A stretch of DNA of 64,000 nt from DATJIG01 sp050260515. GTDB lineage: Bacteria; Pseudomonadota; Alphaproteobacteria; SMXQ01. Numbering within the stretch: position 1 is the stretch's first letter; every line of letters begins with the position of its first letter. Made by a program: the position numbers and the translations under genes. The notes beneath the pieces are model-generated. The model searched no databases, had not been told where the DNA came from, and worked only from the letters and a program-made list of their open reading frames with translations. Positions 1 to 7,221 of this stretch are shown in pieces. The stretch covers positions 6,242-70,241 of the forward strand of contig JBLNCI010000015.1 in the NCBI GenBank assembly GCA_050260515.1. Direction: 5' to 3'.

Positions 1-15
1 TTAGCAAATGTGTGG

Positions 16-918
16 TCAGCCGCGGCGGCGCACCACGAAGTCCGCCACGGAGCGCAGAAGGTCGGCCTTTTCCCCGAATAAATCAAGGTGTTGGGCGGCT
101 TGTTCCGCCAGCATCGACGCCTGCTTGCGGGCCTGCTCGACCCCCAGTTGCGCCACGAACGTGGCCTTGCCCTGCTCGGCGTCGCGGCCCACCCGTTTGC
201 CGGTGTCGTCGGCCGAGCCCTCGGCGTCGAGCAGGTCGTCGGCGATCTGGTAGGCGAGCCCGAGGTCGTGGGCGTAGGCGCGCAGCGCGTGGCGCGCCGC
301 CTCGGGCGCGCGCCCCAAGATCGCGCCCGCCTCGCATGAGAAGGCGATCAGCTCGCCGGTCTTCAGCCGCTCCATGCGGGCGATCTCGCCGATGTCGGGC
401 GAGCCGCGCGCGAACGTGAGGTCGAGCATCTGCCCGCCGGCCATGCCGTTGACCCCGGCGGCCTGGGCGAGACGCGCCATCAGCTCGAGCCGGACGCTGG
501 CCTCAGTGCCGCCCGCCTCCTCGGCGAGCACGCCGAACGCGAGCGTCAGCAGCGCGTCGCCGGCGAGGATCGCCGTGGCCTGATCGAACTTGACGTGGCA
601 CGACGGACGGCCGCGGCGGAGATCGGAGTCGTCCATCGCCGGCAGGTCATCGTGCACCAGCGAGTAGGCATGGATCATCTCGACAGCGACCGCGGCGGGC
701 ATCGCCGAGAAGTCGGCGACGTCGAACAACCGCGCGCCGGCGACGACCAGGAACGGACGGAAGCGCTTGCCGGGCCCGAGCGCCGCGTAGCGCATCGCCT
801 CGACGAGCCGCGCCTCGGGCGTGCCGATCATGTCGGCGGGCGGCGCGGGCAGCCGCCGCTCGAGCTCGGCCTCGACCGCGCGCGCAACATCGGCGATGGC
901 TTGCTGGAGCACGGTCAT
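16..918 (-). CDS. ispA: Polyprenyl synthetase (farnesyl/geranylgeranyl diphosphate synthase)
   Basis: This is a trans-isoprenyl diphosphate synthase that condenses isopentenyl diphosphate with allylic diphosphates in the cytoplasm. The 300-residue length is normal for bacterial IspA. The first aspartate-rich motif (HDDLPAMDD, about residues 89-97, followed by LRRG) and the second (DDLLD, about 227-231) are both intact, as is the early GKRFRP substrate-binding stretch (about 50-55). It lies 75 bp downstream of xseB in the same direction, the usual alphaproteobacterial order in which dxs follows, so dxs probably lies just beyond the left edge. Whether the product is C15 or C20 cannot be read reliably from the sequence. 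Confidence 0.93.
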   Translation of the reverse strand: MTVLQQAIADVARAVEAELERRLPAPPADMIGTPEARLVEAMRYAALGPGKRFRPFLVVAGARLFDVADFSAMPAAVAVEMIHAYSLVHDDLPAMDDSDLRRGRPSCHVKFDQATAILAGDALLTLAFGVLAEEAGGTEASVRLELMARLAQAAGVNGMAGGQMLDLTFARGSPDIGEIARMERLKTGELIAFSCEAGAILGRAPEAARHALRAYAHDLGLAYQIADDLLDAEGSADDTGKRVGRDAEQGKATFVAQLGVEQARKQASMLAEQAAQHLDLFGEKADLLRSVADFVVRRRG

Positions 919-993
919 GGCGACGCTTTCGACGGGTGAATGGCGGGGGTGAGCGCCGGCGGGAGTCGGCGGAGGCGACGAGACCGCCGGCGA

Positions 994-1266
994 CTACTCG
1001 TCGTCGACGGGCTTGGCGGACACGCCGTTGGGACCGACGACGATCGACTCGATGCGCTCTTTCGCTTCCTTGAGCTTCTTCTCGCAGTGGTCCTTGAGCT
1101 GCGTGCCGCGGGTGTACTTGGCGATGGCGTCGTCGAGCTTGATCTGACCGCGCTCGAGGCCTTCGACGATCGATTCGAGCTCCTTCAGCGCGTCCTCGAA
1201 CGAGAGCGCGGCGATGTCGGCGGGAACGGCTTTCGGCGCGTTTGACGGCGGAGTCGATGCGGGCAT
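994..1266 (-). CDS. xseB: Exodeoxyribonuclease VII small subunit
   Basis: The 90-residue protein carries the characteristic XseB core (SFEDALKELESIVEGLERG, about residues 23-41) and a predicted two-helix coiled-coil. XseB binds the large subunit XseA to form the single-strand exonuclease VII, which degrades single-stranded DNA to oligonucleotides. An acidic C-terminal tail (VDDE) follows the core. It sits between the HDAC-like gene and ispA, both on the same strand, in the conserved alphaproteobacterial arrangement. xseA is not in this window. Confidence 0.93.
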   Translation of the reverse strand: MPASTPPSNAPKAVPADIAALSFEDALKELESIVEGLERGQIKLDDAIAKYTRGTQLKDHCEKKLKEAKERIESIVVGPNGVSAKPVDDE

Positions 1267-1394
1267 GGGACGGTTCGCTTCTGTGGGGGCCCGAGTTTAG
1301 GCTCGGGGGCGGCGAGCGGCAAGGGACGGGCTCTCCGGGATCGTGACGGCCACGGACGCGACGACGGCAAGGCACGGCAGGAAACGCGGGCCTG

Positions 1395-2324
1395 TCAGCT
1401 CGCGCCGCGCATCAGTTCCCGGACGTGCGCCGCAGCGGAGGCGGCGAGCGCGTCGAGGTCGTAGCCGCCTTCGAGGGTCGACACCACGCGGCCGCCGCAA
1501 CAGTCCCGCGCGACCGCGAGGATCTCGCGCGTCGCCCAGGCGAAGTCGTCCTCGCTCAGCGCAAGGCTCGCCAGCGGATCGCGCGCGTGGGCGTCGAAGC
1601 CCGCCGAGATCAGCACCAGCTCGGGACGGAACGCGCGCGCAGCGGCGACGATGTCGGCGAACGCGTCGCGGAAATCGGCGCTGCCCGCCCCGGGCTCGAG
1701 CGGCGCGTTGACGACGTTGCCCTGTCCCGTTTCCGTGGCGAGCCCGGTGCCGGGATAGGCCGGATACTGGTGAGTGGACGCGAAGAACACGCGCGCGTCG
1801 CGCTCGGCCACCTCCTGCGTTCCGTTGCCGTGATGGACGTCGAAGTCGACCACGGCGACGCGCGCGAGCCCGTGCGCATCGAGCGCGTGCAGCGCGCCGA
1901 TCGCGACGTTGTTGAACAGGCAGAAGCCCATCGCCTGGTCGCGCGTCGCGTGATGGCCGGGCGGACGCACGGCGCAGAACGCGTTGCTCGCCTCGCCCGC
2001 GATCACCGCGTCGACCGCCGCGACCAAGGCGCCCGCCGCCCGCAGCGCAGCCTCGCCCGAGGGCGGCGACAGGATGGTGTCGGGATCGAGCGCCGCGTAG
2101 CCGGACAGGGGCACGGCGTCGAGCGTCGCGCGGATGTAGTCCGGATCGTGGACCCGGGCGATCGCGGCGAGGTCGGCCTTCGGCGCCTCGCGCCGGATCA
2201 GCGCGGCGAACGGCGGCGCGTCGAGCGCCTTCAGCACCGCGGTCAGGCGCGCGCTGCGCTCAGGATGCCCGGGGCTGGTGTCGTGGGCGACGCACTCGGC
2301 ATGGGTGATGAGGAGCGTCGCCAT
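1395..2324 (-). CDS. Histone deacetylase family protein (acetylpolyamine/HDAC-like amidohydrolase)
   Basis: The 309-residue protein has the zinc amidohydrolase fold of class II HDACs and acetylpolyamine amidohydrolases. Visible motifs are RPPGHHA with the tandem active-site histidines, and VDFDVHHGNGT, in which Asp and His ligate the catalytic zinc. A later ISAGFDAH stretch supplies another family-typical aspartate. The enzyme is predicted to remove acetyl groups from a small acetylated amine in the cytoplasm; the substrate is unknown. It lies 12 bp downstream of the TusA-like gene and upstream of xseB, which is a common arrangement in alphaproteobacteria. Confidence 0.9.
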   Translation of the reverse strand: MATLLITHAECVAHDTSPGHPERSARLTAVLKALDAPPFAALIRREAPKADLAAIARVHDPDYIRATLDAVPLSGYAALDPDTILSPPSGEAALRAAGALVAAVDAVIAGEASNAFCAVRPPGHHATRDQAMGFCLFNNVAIGALHALDAHGLARVAVVDFDVHHGNGTQEVAERDARVFFASTHQYPAYPGTGLATETGQGNVVNAPLEPGAGSADFRDAFADIVAAARAFRPELVLISAGFDAHARDPLASLALSEDDFAWATREILAVARDCCGGRVVSTLEGGYDLDALAASAAAHVRELMRGAS

Positions 2325-2336
2325 CCTCGGCTCGGT

Positions 2337-2576
2337 TTACGCCTCGGCCTTGCGCCGGATGAGGAAGCGGAACACCTGGCTGCCCGTCGCGCCCTCGGTC
2401 CGCGTCTCGACCAGCTCGTGGCCGGTCATGTCGCAGAACGCCGGGAAGTCCTTGAGCGCCGCCGGGTCGGTGGCCTCGACCTCCAGCACCTCGCCCGGCG
2501 CGACGCCGTTGAGCGCGCGCTTGGCGCGCAGCACCGGCAGCGGGCACTTGAGCCCTTTGACGTCGAGGAGGGTCAC
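2337..2576 (-). CDS. TusA/SirA-family sulfurtransferase-like protein
   Basis: The 79-residue protein has the TusA fold signature: a short N-terminal strand, then LKCPLPVLRAK, in which Cys11 of the CPxP motif is the likely persulfide carrier. It probably relays sulfur, as TusA does for thiolation reactions, or acts in a related sulfur-transfer role. No tusBCD or tusE genes are nearby, so the partner is unknown. It is the first gene of the minus-strand block leading to ispA, and its upstream region is shared with the divergent alpha/beta hydrolase. Confidence 0.85.
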   Translation of the reverse strand: MTLLDVKGLKCPLPVLRAKRALNGVAPGEVLEVEATDPAALKDFPAFCDMTGHELVETRTEGATGSQVFRFLIRRKAEA

Positions 2577-2894
2577 GACAGCCGCCCGGTGTGAGAAACG
2601 CTCGAATTCATCGTAAGTTTCCGGAATTCACGCCGCCTTTCCAAGCACTTCCGCAACCCGCGGCGGCTTGTCGGGGAGCGATCCCCGCCCTTATTATCAC
2701 GGCAGGAGACAGCCTCAAGGCGCATCGCACCGGCGACCGCGCCGCGGCGCCACGGACACGATGCCCGACGACGTACACCGACGTTTCCCTCCCCCTCGCG
2801 CCGTGAGCGTTCACGGCCGTTCCTGCCGCAATCACACTCCGAGCGCGCCGCGCCCGGGCTGGCGCCCGGCCCAATCCCGTCACGGAGCGCCATC
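2577..2894. other. Divergent intergenic region (about 318 bp)
   Basis: This stretch separates the start of the minus-strand TusA-like gene from the plus-strand hydrolase. It must hold promoters for both. The only local structure seen is a small palindrome GGGGA-gcga-TCCCC near 2676-2689. No convincing -35/-10 pair, small ORF or RNA gene was found. The sequence CGGAGCGCC just before position 2895 could act as a weak ribosome-binding site for the hydrolase. Confidence 0.4.
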
Positions 2895-3695
2895 GTGCCG
2901 GTGAGCCGCGCCACGGGAGTCGCCATCCACTACGAGTGCGCGGGCGACGGCCCGCCGATGGTGCTGATCCACGCCAATCCGTTCGACCACGGCCTGTGGC
3001 TCTACCAGGTCGCGCACTTCTCGACCTGGTTCAGGGTCATCGCCGTCGACATCCGCGGCTACGGCCGCAGCGACAAGGTGACCGAGCCCTACACCCTCAA
3101 CGACATGTGCGACGACGTCCTCGGCGTCATGGACAAGGAGGACGTGGACAAGGCGGTGCTGATGGGCTGCTCGGTCGGATCGAGCATCGCCATCCTGCTC
3201 GGCCTCGACCATCCGGAGCGGTTCGAGGGCCTCGTGCTCGTCGGCGGCAACTCGGGCCCGTCGGAGCGGTTCCGCAGCCGCATCGAGGGCTACACGACCG
3301 ATCTTCCCGGCTACCACTTGAAGCACATGCGCCAGCTCGTGGCGCCCGGCTTCGGCGACACCGAGCGCGGGCGCTACCTGCTCAACATGTGGGTCGAGCG
3401 CGAGCCGCGCCTCGACGGCGAGGCGATCGCCTGCGTGTTCCGCGCCGGCAACGGCACCGACACCACGCCGCGGCTGATGGAGATGCGGGTGCCGACGCTG
3501 GTGATCAACGGCGAGCACGATCATTCCCTGCCGGCGGGCCAGCGCACCGCCGCGCTGATCCCGAACGCCCAGCACGAGGTGCTGGCCGGCACCGGGCACG
3601 CCTGCTGCCTCGAGGATCCGGCCGGCTTCGACACGCTCGTCACGGACTTCCTCGCCGGGCACGGCCTGATGCCCGCCGCGCCGCTGGGAGTGTAG
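2895..3695 (+). CDS. Alpha/beta hydrolase (copy 1 of a tandem pair)
   Basis: The 266-residue protein has the alpha/beta hydrolase fold. An oxyanion-loop HANPF motif lies near residues 26-30, the nucleophile elbow GCSVG places the catalytic Ser at about residue 93, and a late EHDHSLP stretch with GTGHACC supplies the probable Asp/His pair. It is predicted to hydrolyse an ester, lactone or C-C bond; the substrate cannot be told. Translation appears to begin at GTG 2895. It is a close paralogue of the gene at 3848, sharing near-identical stretches such as FSTWFRVIAVDIRGYGR. The two may form one transcript despite the repeat between them. Confidence 0.88.
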   Translation: MPVSRATGVAIHYECAGDGPPMVLIHANPFDHGLWLYQVAHFSTWFRVIAVDIRGYGRSDKVTEPYTLNDMCDDVLGVMDKEDVDKAVLMGCSVGSSIAILLGLDHPERFEGLVLVGGNSGPSERFRSRIEGYTTDLPGYHLKHMRQLVAPGFGDTERGRYLLNMWVEREPRLDGEAIACVFRAGNGTDTTPRLMEMRVPTLVINGEHDHSLPAGQRTAALIPNAQHEVLAGTGHACCLEDPAGFDTLVTDFLAGHGLMPAAPLGV

Positions 3696-3721
3696 CGATG
3701 ATCGGCTCAAGCACGACGATC

Positions 3722-3810
3722 CCCCTCACCCTTCCCTCTCCCCGGAGGGGAGAGGGTTGCGCAGGGTTGGCGAGGCTTCAGCCGAGCCTTACCCGAAGCT
3801 GGGTGAGGGG
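3722..3810. repeat. Palindromic intergenic (REP-like) repeat
   Basis: The element is bounded by CCCCTCACCC (3722-3731) and its exact complement GGGTGAGGGG (3801-3810). Inside is a perfect 10-bp hairpin, CCCTCTCCCC-gga-GGGGAGAGGG, and a second small hairpin with AGGCT/AGCCT arms. The DNA or RNA can therefore fold into a nested cruciform. It lies between the two tandem hydrolase genes. This form resembles short extragenic palindromes that are scattered in high-copy families in many alphaproteobacterial genomes. No second copy was noticed in this window. Confidence 0.75.
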
Positions 3811-3847
3811 CGTAGGTCGGCGCGTCGGGATGACAGGGCTGTAAACG

Positions 3848-4657
3848 ATGCCGTACGTGCTGCGCGACGACGTCCGCATCCACTATCGCGTCGCCGGACC
3901 AGACAAGGGCGAGGCGCCGCCGATGGTGCTGATCCACGCCAACCCGTTCGATCACACGCTGTGGCTGTACCAGATCGCGCGGTTCTCGACCTGGTTCCGC
4001 GTCATCGCCGTCGACATCCGCGGCTACGGCCGCACCGACAAGGTCGAGGACGCCTACACGCTCGAGGACATGTGCGACGACGTGATGGCGGTGGTCGACC
4101 ACGAGGAGGCCGACGGCGCCGTGCTGATGGGTGCCTCCGTCGGCTCGAAGATGGCGCTGATGCTGGCGCTCGACCACCCGGACGCGTTCTCGGCCGTCGT
4201 GCTGGTCGGGGGCTCGGCCGGCAAGCAGCCCTCGCACTTCGACCGCCGCATCAAGGGCTACCGCACCCGCGGCCCCGAGCTCTACCACCGTGAGCACCTG
4301 GAAAGCCTCGTGGCGCCAGAGTTTCCGAAGAGCCGGCTCGGCGACTACCTCCTACGCATCCAGACCGAGAAGGACGAGGCGCTGTCGGGCAGCGCCATCG
4401 CGCGGGTGTTCGAGGCGCTGGCCGCGGCCGGCGTCGACGACCGGCTCACGGCGATGAAGCCGCCGGTGCTGGTCGTCAACGGCGAGCACGACACCGCGCT
4501 GCCGCGCGGCCGTGAGACGGCGGCAGCGATTGCCGGCGCCCGCCACGTGGTGCTCGAGGGCGCGGGACACGCCTGCAACATCGAGGTCCCGCAGGCGTTC
4601 GACGACGCGGTGATCGCGTTCCTGCGCGACAAAGGGCTGATGCCGGACATCAGATAG
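3848..4657 (+). CDS. Alpha/beta hydrolase (copy 2 of a tandem pair)
   Basis: The 269-residue protein is clearly paralogous to the gene at 2895. It has the same HANPF oxyanion region, the nucleophile elbow GASVG with Ser at about residue 97, and a C-terminal GAGHACNIE bearing the probable catalytic His. The extra residues near the N-terminus (GPDKGEA) and the diverged lid region (about 120-200) suggest a different substrate from copy 1. The gene faces the minus-strand orphan at 4711, so its terminator must lie in the roughly 50 bp between them. Confidence 0.88.
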   Translation: MPYVLRDDVRIHYRVAGPDKGEAPPMVLIHANPFDHTLWLYQIARFSTWFRVIAVDIRGYGRTDKVEDAYTLEDMCDDVMAVVDHEEADGAVLMGASVGSKMALMLALDHPDAFSAVVLVGGSAGKQPSHFDRRIKGYRTRGPELYHREHLESLVAPEFPKSRLGDYLLRIQTEKDEALSGSAIARVFEALAAAGVDDRLTAMKPPVLVVNGEHDTALPRGRETAAAIAGARHVVLEGAGHACNIEVPQAFDDAVIAFLRDKGLMPDIR

Positions 4658-4710
4658 CTGGCGCGCATCATGGCGCCCGACCAACCCGACGAGGCGTGGC
4701 GCGAAATTGC

Positions 4711-5133
4711 TTACTCGCACTCCACCGTCTTGCCGACGAGCGCCCGCTCGACGCAGTCGAGCGCCTTGTCGACCGCCGCATCGTGACCGTACTTCTCCCG
4801 CATGCTGACGAAATCGATGAAGCCGGCGCCGCCGAGCACCTCGCACGCGAGCTTGGTGACACGCAGCGCGGCCGGCGGCAACGGCGTTTCCACGCCCCGG
4901 AAGCAGACGAAGGTCTTCGGGATGTGCCGGACGGCGCTGAAGAACTCGACCATCCGGCTTTCGTCGAAGTGGACGCCGCAGATCACCAGATCGGTGTCGT
5001 CGCCGACCCGATTGCACGCGGCGTGGTAGTCGACGACCGCCTCGACGTCGTAGCGAGGGCACAGTATCTCCCGGTGCAGGGGGATGACTTCAGGAACATC
5101 GGCGACGAGAATCTTGGCACGGCGATCGGGCAT
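4711..5133 (-). CDS. Hypothetical protein with receiver-like N-terminus
   Basis: This 140-residue protein is not recognised as a named family. The start (AKILVADVPEVIPLHREIL) and the later LVICGVHFDESRMVEFF stretch resemble the beta-alpha pattern of response-regulator receiver domains, with Asp and Glu/Ser at positions where a phospho-acceptor site might be. No output domain or kinase gene is adjacent. The ATG at 5133 was chosen over one 45 bp upstream because the extra residues are Arg-rich and unlike the rest. It is flanked by unrelated genes, so context gives no further clue. Confidence 0.6.
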   Translation of the reverse strand: MPDRRAKILVADVPEVIPLHREILCPRYDVEAVVDYHAACNRVGDDTDLVICGVHFDESRMVEFFSAVRHIPKTFVCFRGVETPLPPAALRVTKLACEVLGGAGFIDFVSMREKYGHDAAVDKALDCVERALVGKTVECE

Positions 5134-5311
5134 GCAGCGGCTCCGCAATGACGGCAATGTGCGTGCGCACCGTTGCATGCGCCCGCGCCCGGCGCACGTG
5201 CGAAGCGACGCCGTGCGCGGCTTGTCATCAACAAGGCACAGGCTTGTCTTGAATAGGCCGCTCGACCCGGCCGACGGGCGATGCCACGCGTCGCGCTGTC
5301 AAGTTGAGGGC

Positions 5312-5345
5312 AAAAAGGGAAAGGGCCGCTCGTTGCGAGCGGCCC
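5312..5345 (-). terminator. Rho-independent terminator after the cupin gene
   Basis: A 10-bp perfect stem, GGGCCGCTCG (5323-5332) with CGAGCGGCCC (5336-5345) and a 3-nt loop, lies 24 bp beyond the cupin stop codon. Read on the minus strand it is followed by TTTCCCTTTTTG. It probably ends the long minus-strand transcript of the catabolic block. Confidence 0.75.
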
Positions 5346-5369
5346 CGTCGCTTTTTCGTGCAGAGACGG

Positions 5370-5885
5370 TCAGGCGCCGAAGAACGCGCCCGGCTTGACC
5401 TTCATCGGCACCTGCTTGTTCTCGGCCGAATCGCCCGGCATCGGCTCGCCCTTGATGTTGAGGCGGCCGCCCGGATCCTGCGCGCCGATGCGGCAGCCGA
5501 CCCGGAGCAGCACCAGCGGTTCGGGCGAGATCGCCTCGAACCAGTAGTAGGCGCCAGCCGGCAGCATGATGCCCTCGAGCGGACCGCGATCGCCGATCAC
5601 GCCGTCCGGCCCGTAGTAGCGGGCGCGGCCCTGCATGACGATGAACGTGTGGTCCTCGTTGGGATGGGTGTGCAGGCCGTTCTCGCCGCCCGACGCGTAG
5701 ACCTTCACCGTCGCCCACATGTTGTCGGTGTGGGCCATGGGGTGGTTGGCGCGGCCCTGGTCGAGCAGCGGCGCCTGGAGCTTGAACAGCGTCGGCTCCT
5801 TGCTGCCGGGCTTGCCCTTGCCGAGCTTGTTGCCGCCGGGCCGGGTCTCCTCCGGCACCACGGTCGAGCGGATCATGTCGTCCAT
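5370..5885 (-). CDS. Cupin-domain protein
   Basis: The 171-residue protein contains one cupin beta-barrel. The metal-binding motif 1 is visible as ENGLHTHPNEDHTFIVMQG (His, His and Glu ligands, about residues 75-93), followed by the usual Gly-rich turn GRARYYGPDG. It is probably a metal-dependent dioxygenase, isomerase or binding protein; no substrate can be assigned. It is the last gene of the minus-strand catabolic block, 89 bp after the small membrane protein, and is followed by a strong terminator. A GGGAGA ribosome-binding site precedes its ATG. Confidence 0.85.
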   Translation of the reverse strand: MDDMIRSTVVPEETRPGGNKLGKGKPGSKEPTLFKLQAPLLDQGRANHPMAHTDNMWATVKVYASGGENGLHTHPNEDHTFIVMQGRARYYGPDGVIGDRGPLEGIMLPAGAYYWFEAISPEPLVLLRVGCRIGAQDPGGRLNIKGEPMPGDSAENKQVPMKVKPGAFFGA

Positions 5886-5974
5886 CGCCTGTCTCCCAAG
5901 ATTCTGAAACGCGCGCTTTTGATCAGTTTAGACCCGCGCGCCGCACCGGCAAAGTGGCCGGTCAAGCCGTCAGG

Positions 5975-6094
5975 TCAGCGGCGCCGGTCGCGGATGTAGC
6001 CGCGCACGAACAGGAACAGCCCCACCAGCACCACCGCGGCGATGACGATCTTCGCCAGCAGCGGGATCGGCCCGAAAACGATGATCGGCTGCAT
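5975..6094 (-). CDS. Small single-span membrane protein (39 aa)
   Basis: This short ORF begins 3 bp after the stop codon of the thiamine-diphosphate enzyme beta subunit, so it is probably translationally coupled. It encodes a peptide with a central hydrophobic helix (LLAKIVIAAVVLVGLFLFV, about residues 11-29) and a basic C-terminus ending RDRRR. This predicts one membrane span with the basic tail in the cytoplasm. No family is recognised. Its tight spacing argues that it is a real gene rather than noise; it may anchor or modulate the neighbouring enzyme or transport machinery. Confidence 0.6.
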   Translation of the reverse strand: MQPIIVFGPIPLLAKIVIAAVVLVGLFLFVRGYIRDRRR

Positions 6095-6097
6095 CGC

Positions 6098-6667
6098 TCA
6101 GGCGCCGGCGGCGAGCGCGGCGCGGAAGTCGACGCGGCGCTTCGCGCTGTACATGTCCGAGTAGTCGCGCGGGCCGAGCGGCCCCTGCTCGATCAGGAGC
6201 TCGACGAACACCGGCCCCGGCTCCTTGATGAGCGTGGGCACGCGCGCCTCGAAGTCGGCGAGTTCGGCGATGCGGTGCGCGCTCGCGATCCCGGCCGAGC
6301 GGGCGATGCCGGCGAAGTCGACCGCCTTGTTCGGGATCGGGTGGCCGCCGTTGGCCTCGTACGTGCCGTTATGGCCCACGAAGTGGACGAAGTTTCTGGG
6401 CGCGACGGCGCCGATCGTCACCAGCGTGCCGAGGTTCATCAGCAGACTGCCGTCGCCGTCGAGCACGATGACACGCTTCTCCGGACGCCCGAGCGCGAGG
6501 CCGAGGCCGTGCGACGAGGCGAGGCCCATCGCTCCGAACGAGAAGTAGTTGAGCTTGCGGTCCGGCGTCAGCGCCAGCCAGTCGGTGCCGGTCGAGTAGG
6601 TCGCGACGACGATCTCGTCGGTGACGTGGCGGGCGAGGATCTTCAGGCATTCGAGGCGGTTCATCAT
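6098..6667 (-). CDS. Thiamine-diphosphate decarboxylase, beta (PP-domain) subunit
   Basis: The 189-residue protein is the diphosphate-binding half of a two-subunit ThDP decarboxylase of the sulfopyruvate/phosphonopyruvate decarboxylase type. The ThDP-Mg motif starts at LDGDGSLLMNLGTL and continues to HNGTYEANGG. The N-terminal strand-helix pattern (YFSFGAMGLASSHGLGLAL) is that of the PP domain. The alpha (pyrimidine-binding) subunit is the gene 7 bp upstream. Together they should decarboxylate a 2-oxo acid; the physiological substrate is unknown, and the adjacent Bug receptor may import it. Confidence 0.85.
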   Translation of the reverse strand: MMNRLECLKILARHVTDEIVVATYSTGTDWLALTPDRKLNYFSFGAMGLASSHGLGLALGRPEKRVIVLDGDGSLLMNLGTLVTIGAVAPRNFVHFVGHNGTYEANGGHPIPNKAVDFAGIARSAGIASAHRIAELADFEARVPTLIKEPGPVFVELLIEQGPLGPRDYSDMYSAKRRVDFRAALAAGA

Positions 6668-6674
6668 GACGCGC

Positions 6675-7205
6675 TCACGGATGAGCCGGACGGCGGGTGA
6701 CGAGGAATGCCGTCGGATGCGAGGTTTCGTAGGCCTCGCGGATGGTCGGCGCGATGCGCGGCACGTCGTCCTCGGTATCGACGGTCTGGTGGGGAATGCC
6801 CCACAGGTCGAGGACCGGCTCGACGTTGCGCAGGCCGATGCGCTTCGATTCGCGCGGGCTCTTCCCCGGCTCGGCGTTCAGCAGCCCGATCATGAAGCAG
6901 ATCGGCAACTTCTGCTCGACGGCGACGCCGCGGATCGCGTTCTGGGCGTAGAAGAAGCCGGTGTGCTGGATCAGGATCAGCGCCCGCTTGTTGCCGTACG
7001 ACAAGCCGGCGGCAATGCCGAGGCACTCGTCCTCCTTGCAGACGCGGATCAGCTTCAGCGTGGGGTCGTTGGCGATCGGCATCAGCAGGCCCTTGCTGGT
7101 GTGAAGGTCGGGCACCGAGAGCACGTACTCGATGCCCGCCTCCTTGATCGCGGCGATGATGCTCGCGCCCTTGAGCTGCAGTTGAGTCGCGGCGGCTGCG
7201 TCCAA
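6675..7205 (-). CDS. Thiamine-diphosphate decarboxylase, alpha (Pyr-domain) subunit
   Basis: The 176-residue protein matches the N-terminal pyrimidine-binding domain of ThDP enzymes, similar to sulfopyruvate decarboxylase alpha (ComD). The KEDECLGIAAGL stretch carries the glutamate that would activate the cofactor, and the QHTGFFYAQNAI region follows. Translation probably starts at TTG 7205, which has GGAGG about 6 nt upstream. It forms one enzyme with the downstream beta gene. Split subunits of this kind often sit beside Bug receptors, as here, where a receptor gene ends 16 bp upstream. Confidence 0.83.
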   Translation of the reverse strand: MDAAAATQLQLKGASIIAAIKEAGIEYVLSVPDLHTSKGLLMPIANDPTLKLIRVCKEDECLGIAAGLSYGNKRALILIQHTGFFYAQNAIRGVAVEQKLPICFMIGLLNAEPGKSPRESKRIGLRNVEPVLDLWGIPHQTVDTEDDVPRIAPTIREAYETSHPTAFLVTRRPAHP

Positions 7206-7221
7206 CGGAATCCTCCCTGCT

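Noticed and set aside
1290..1307. CCCGAG-N6-CTCGGG hairpin between the HDAC-like gene and xseB
   Set aside because: Stem of only 6 bp with no T-run; too weak to call a terminator or operator, although it resembles the hairpin before pseB.
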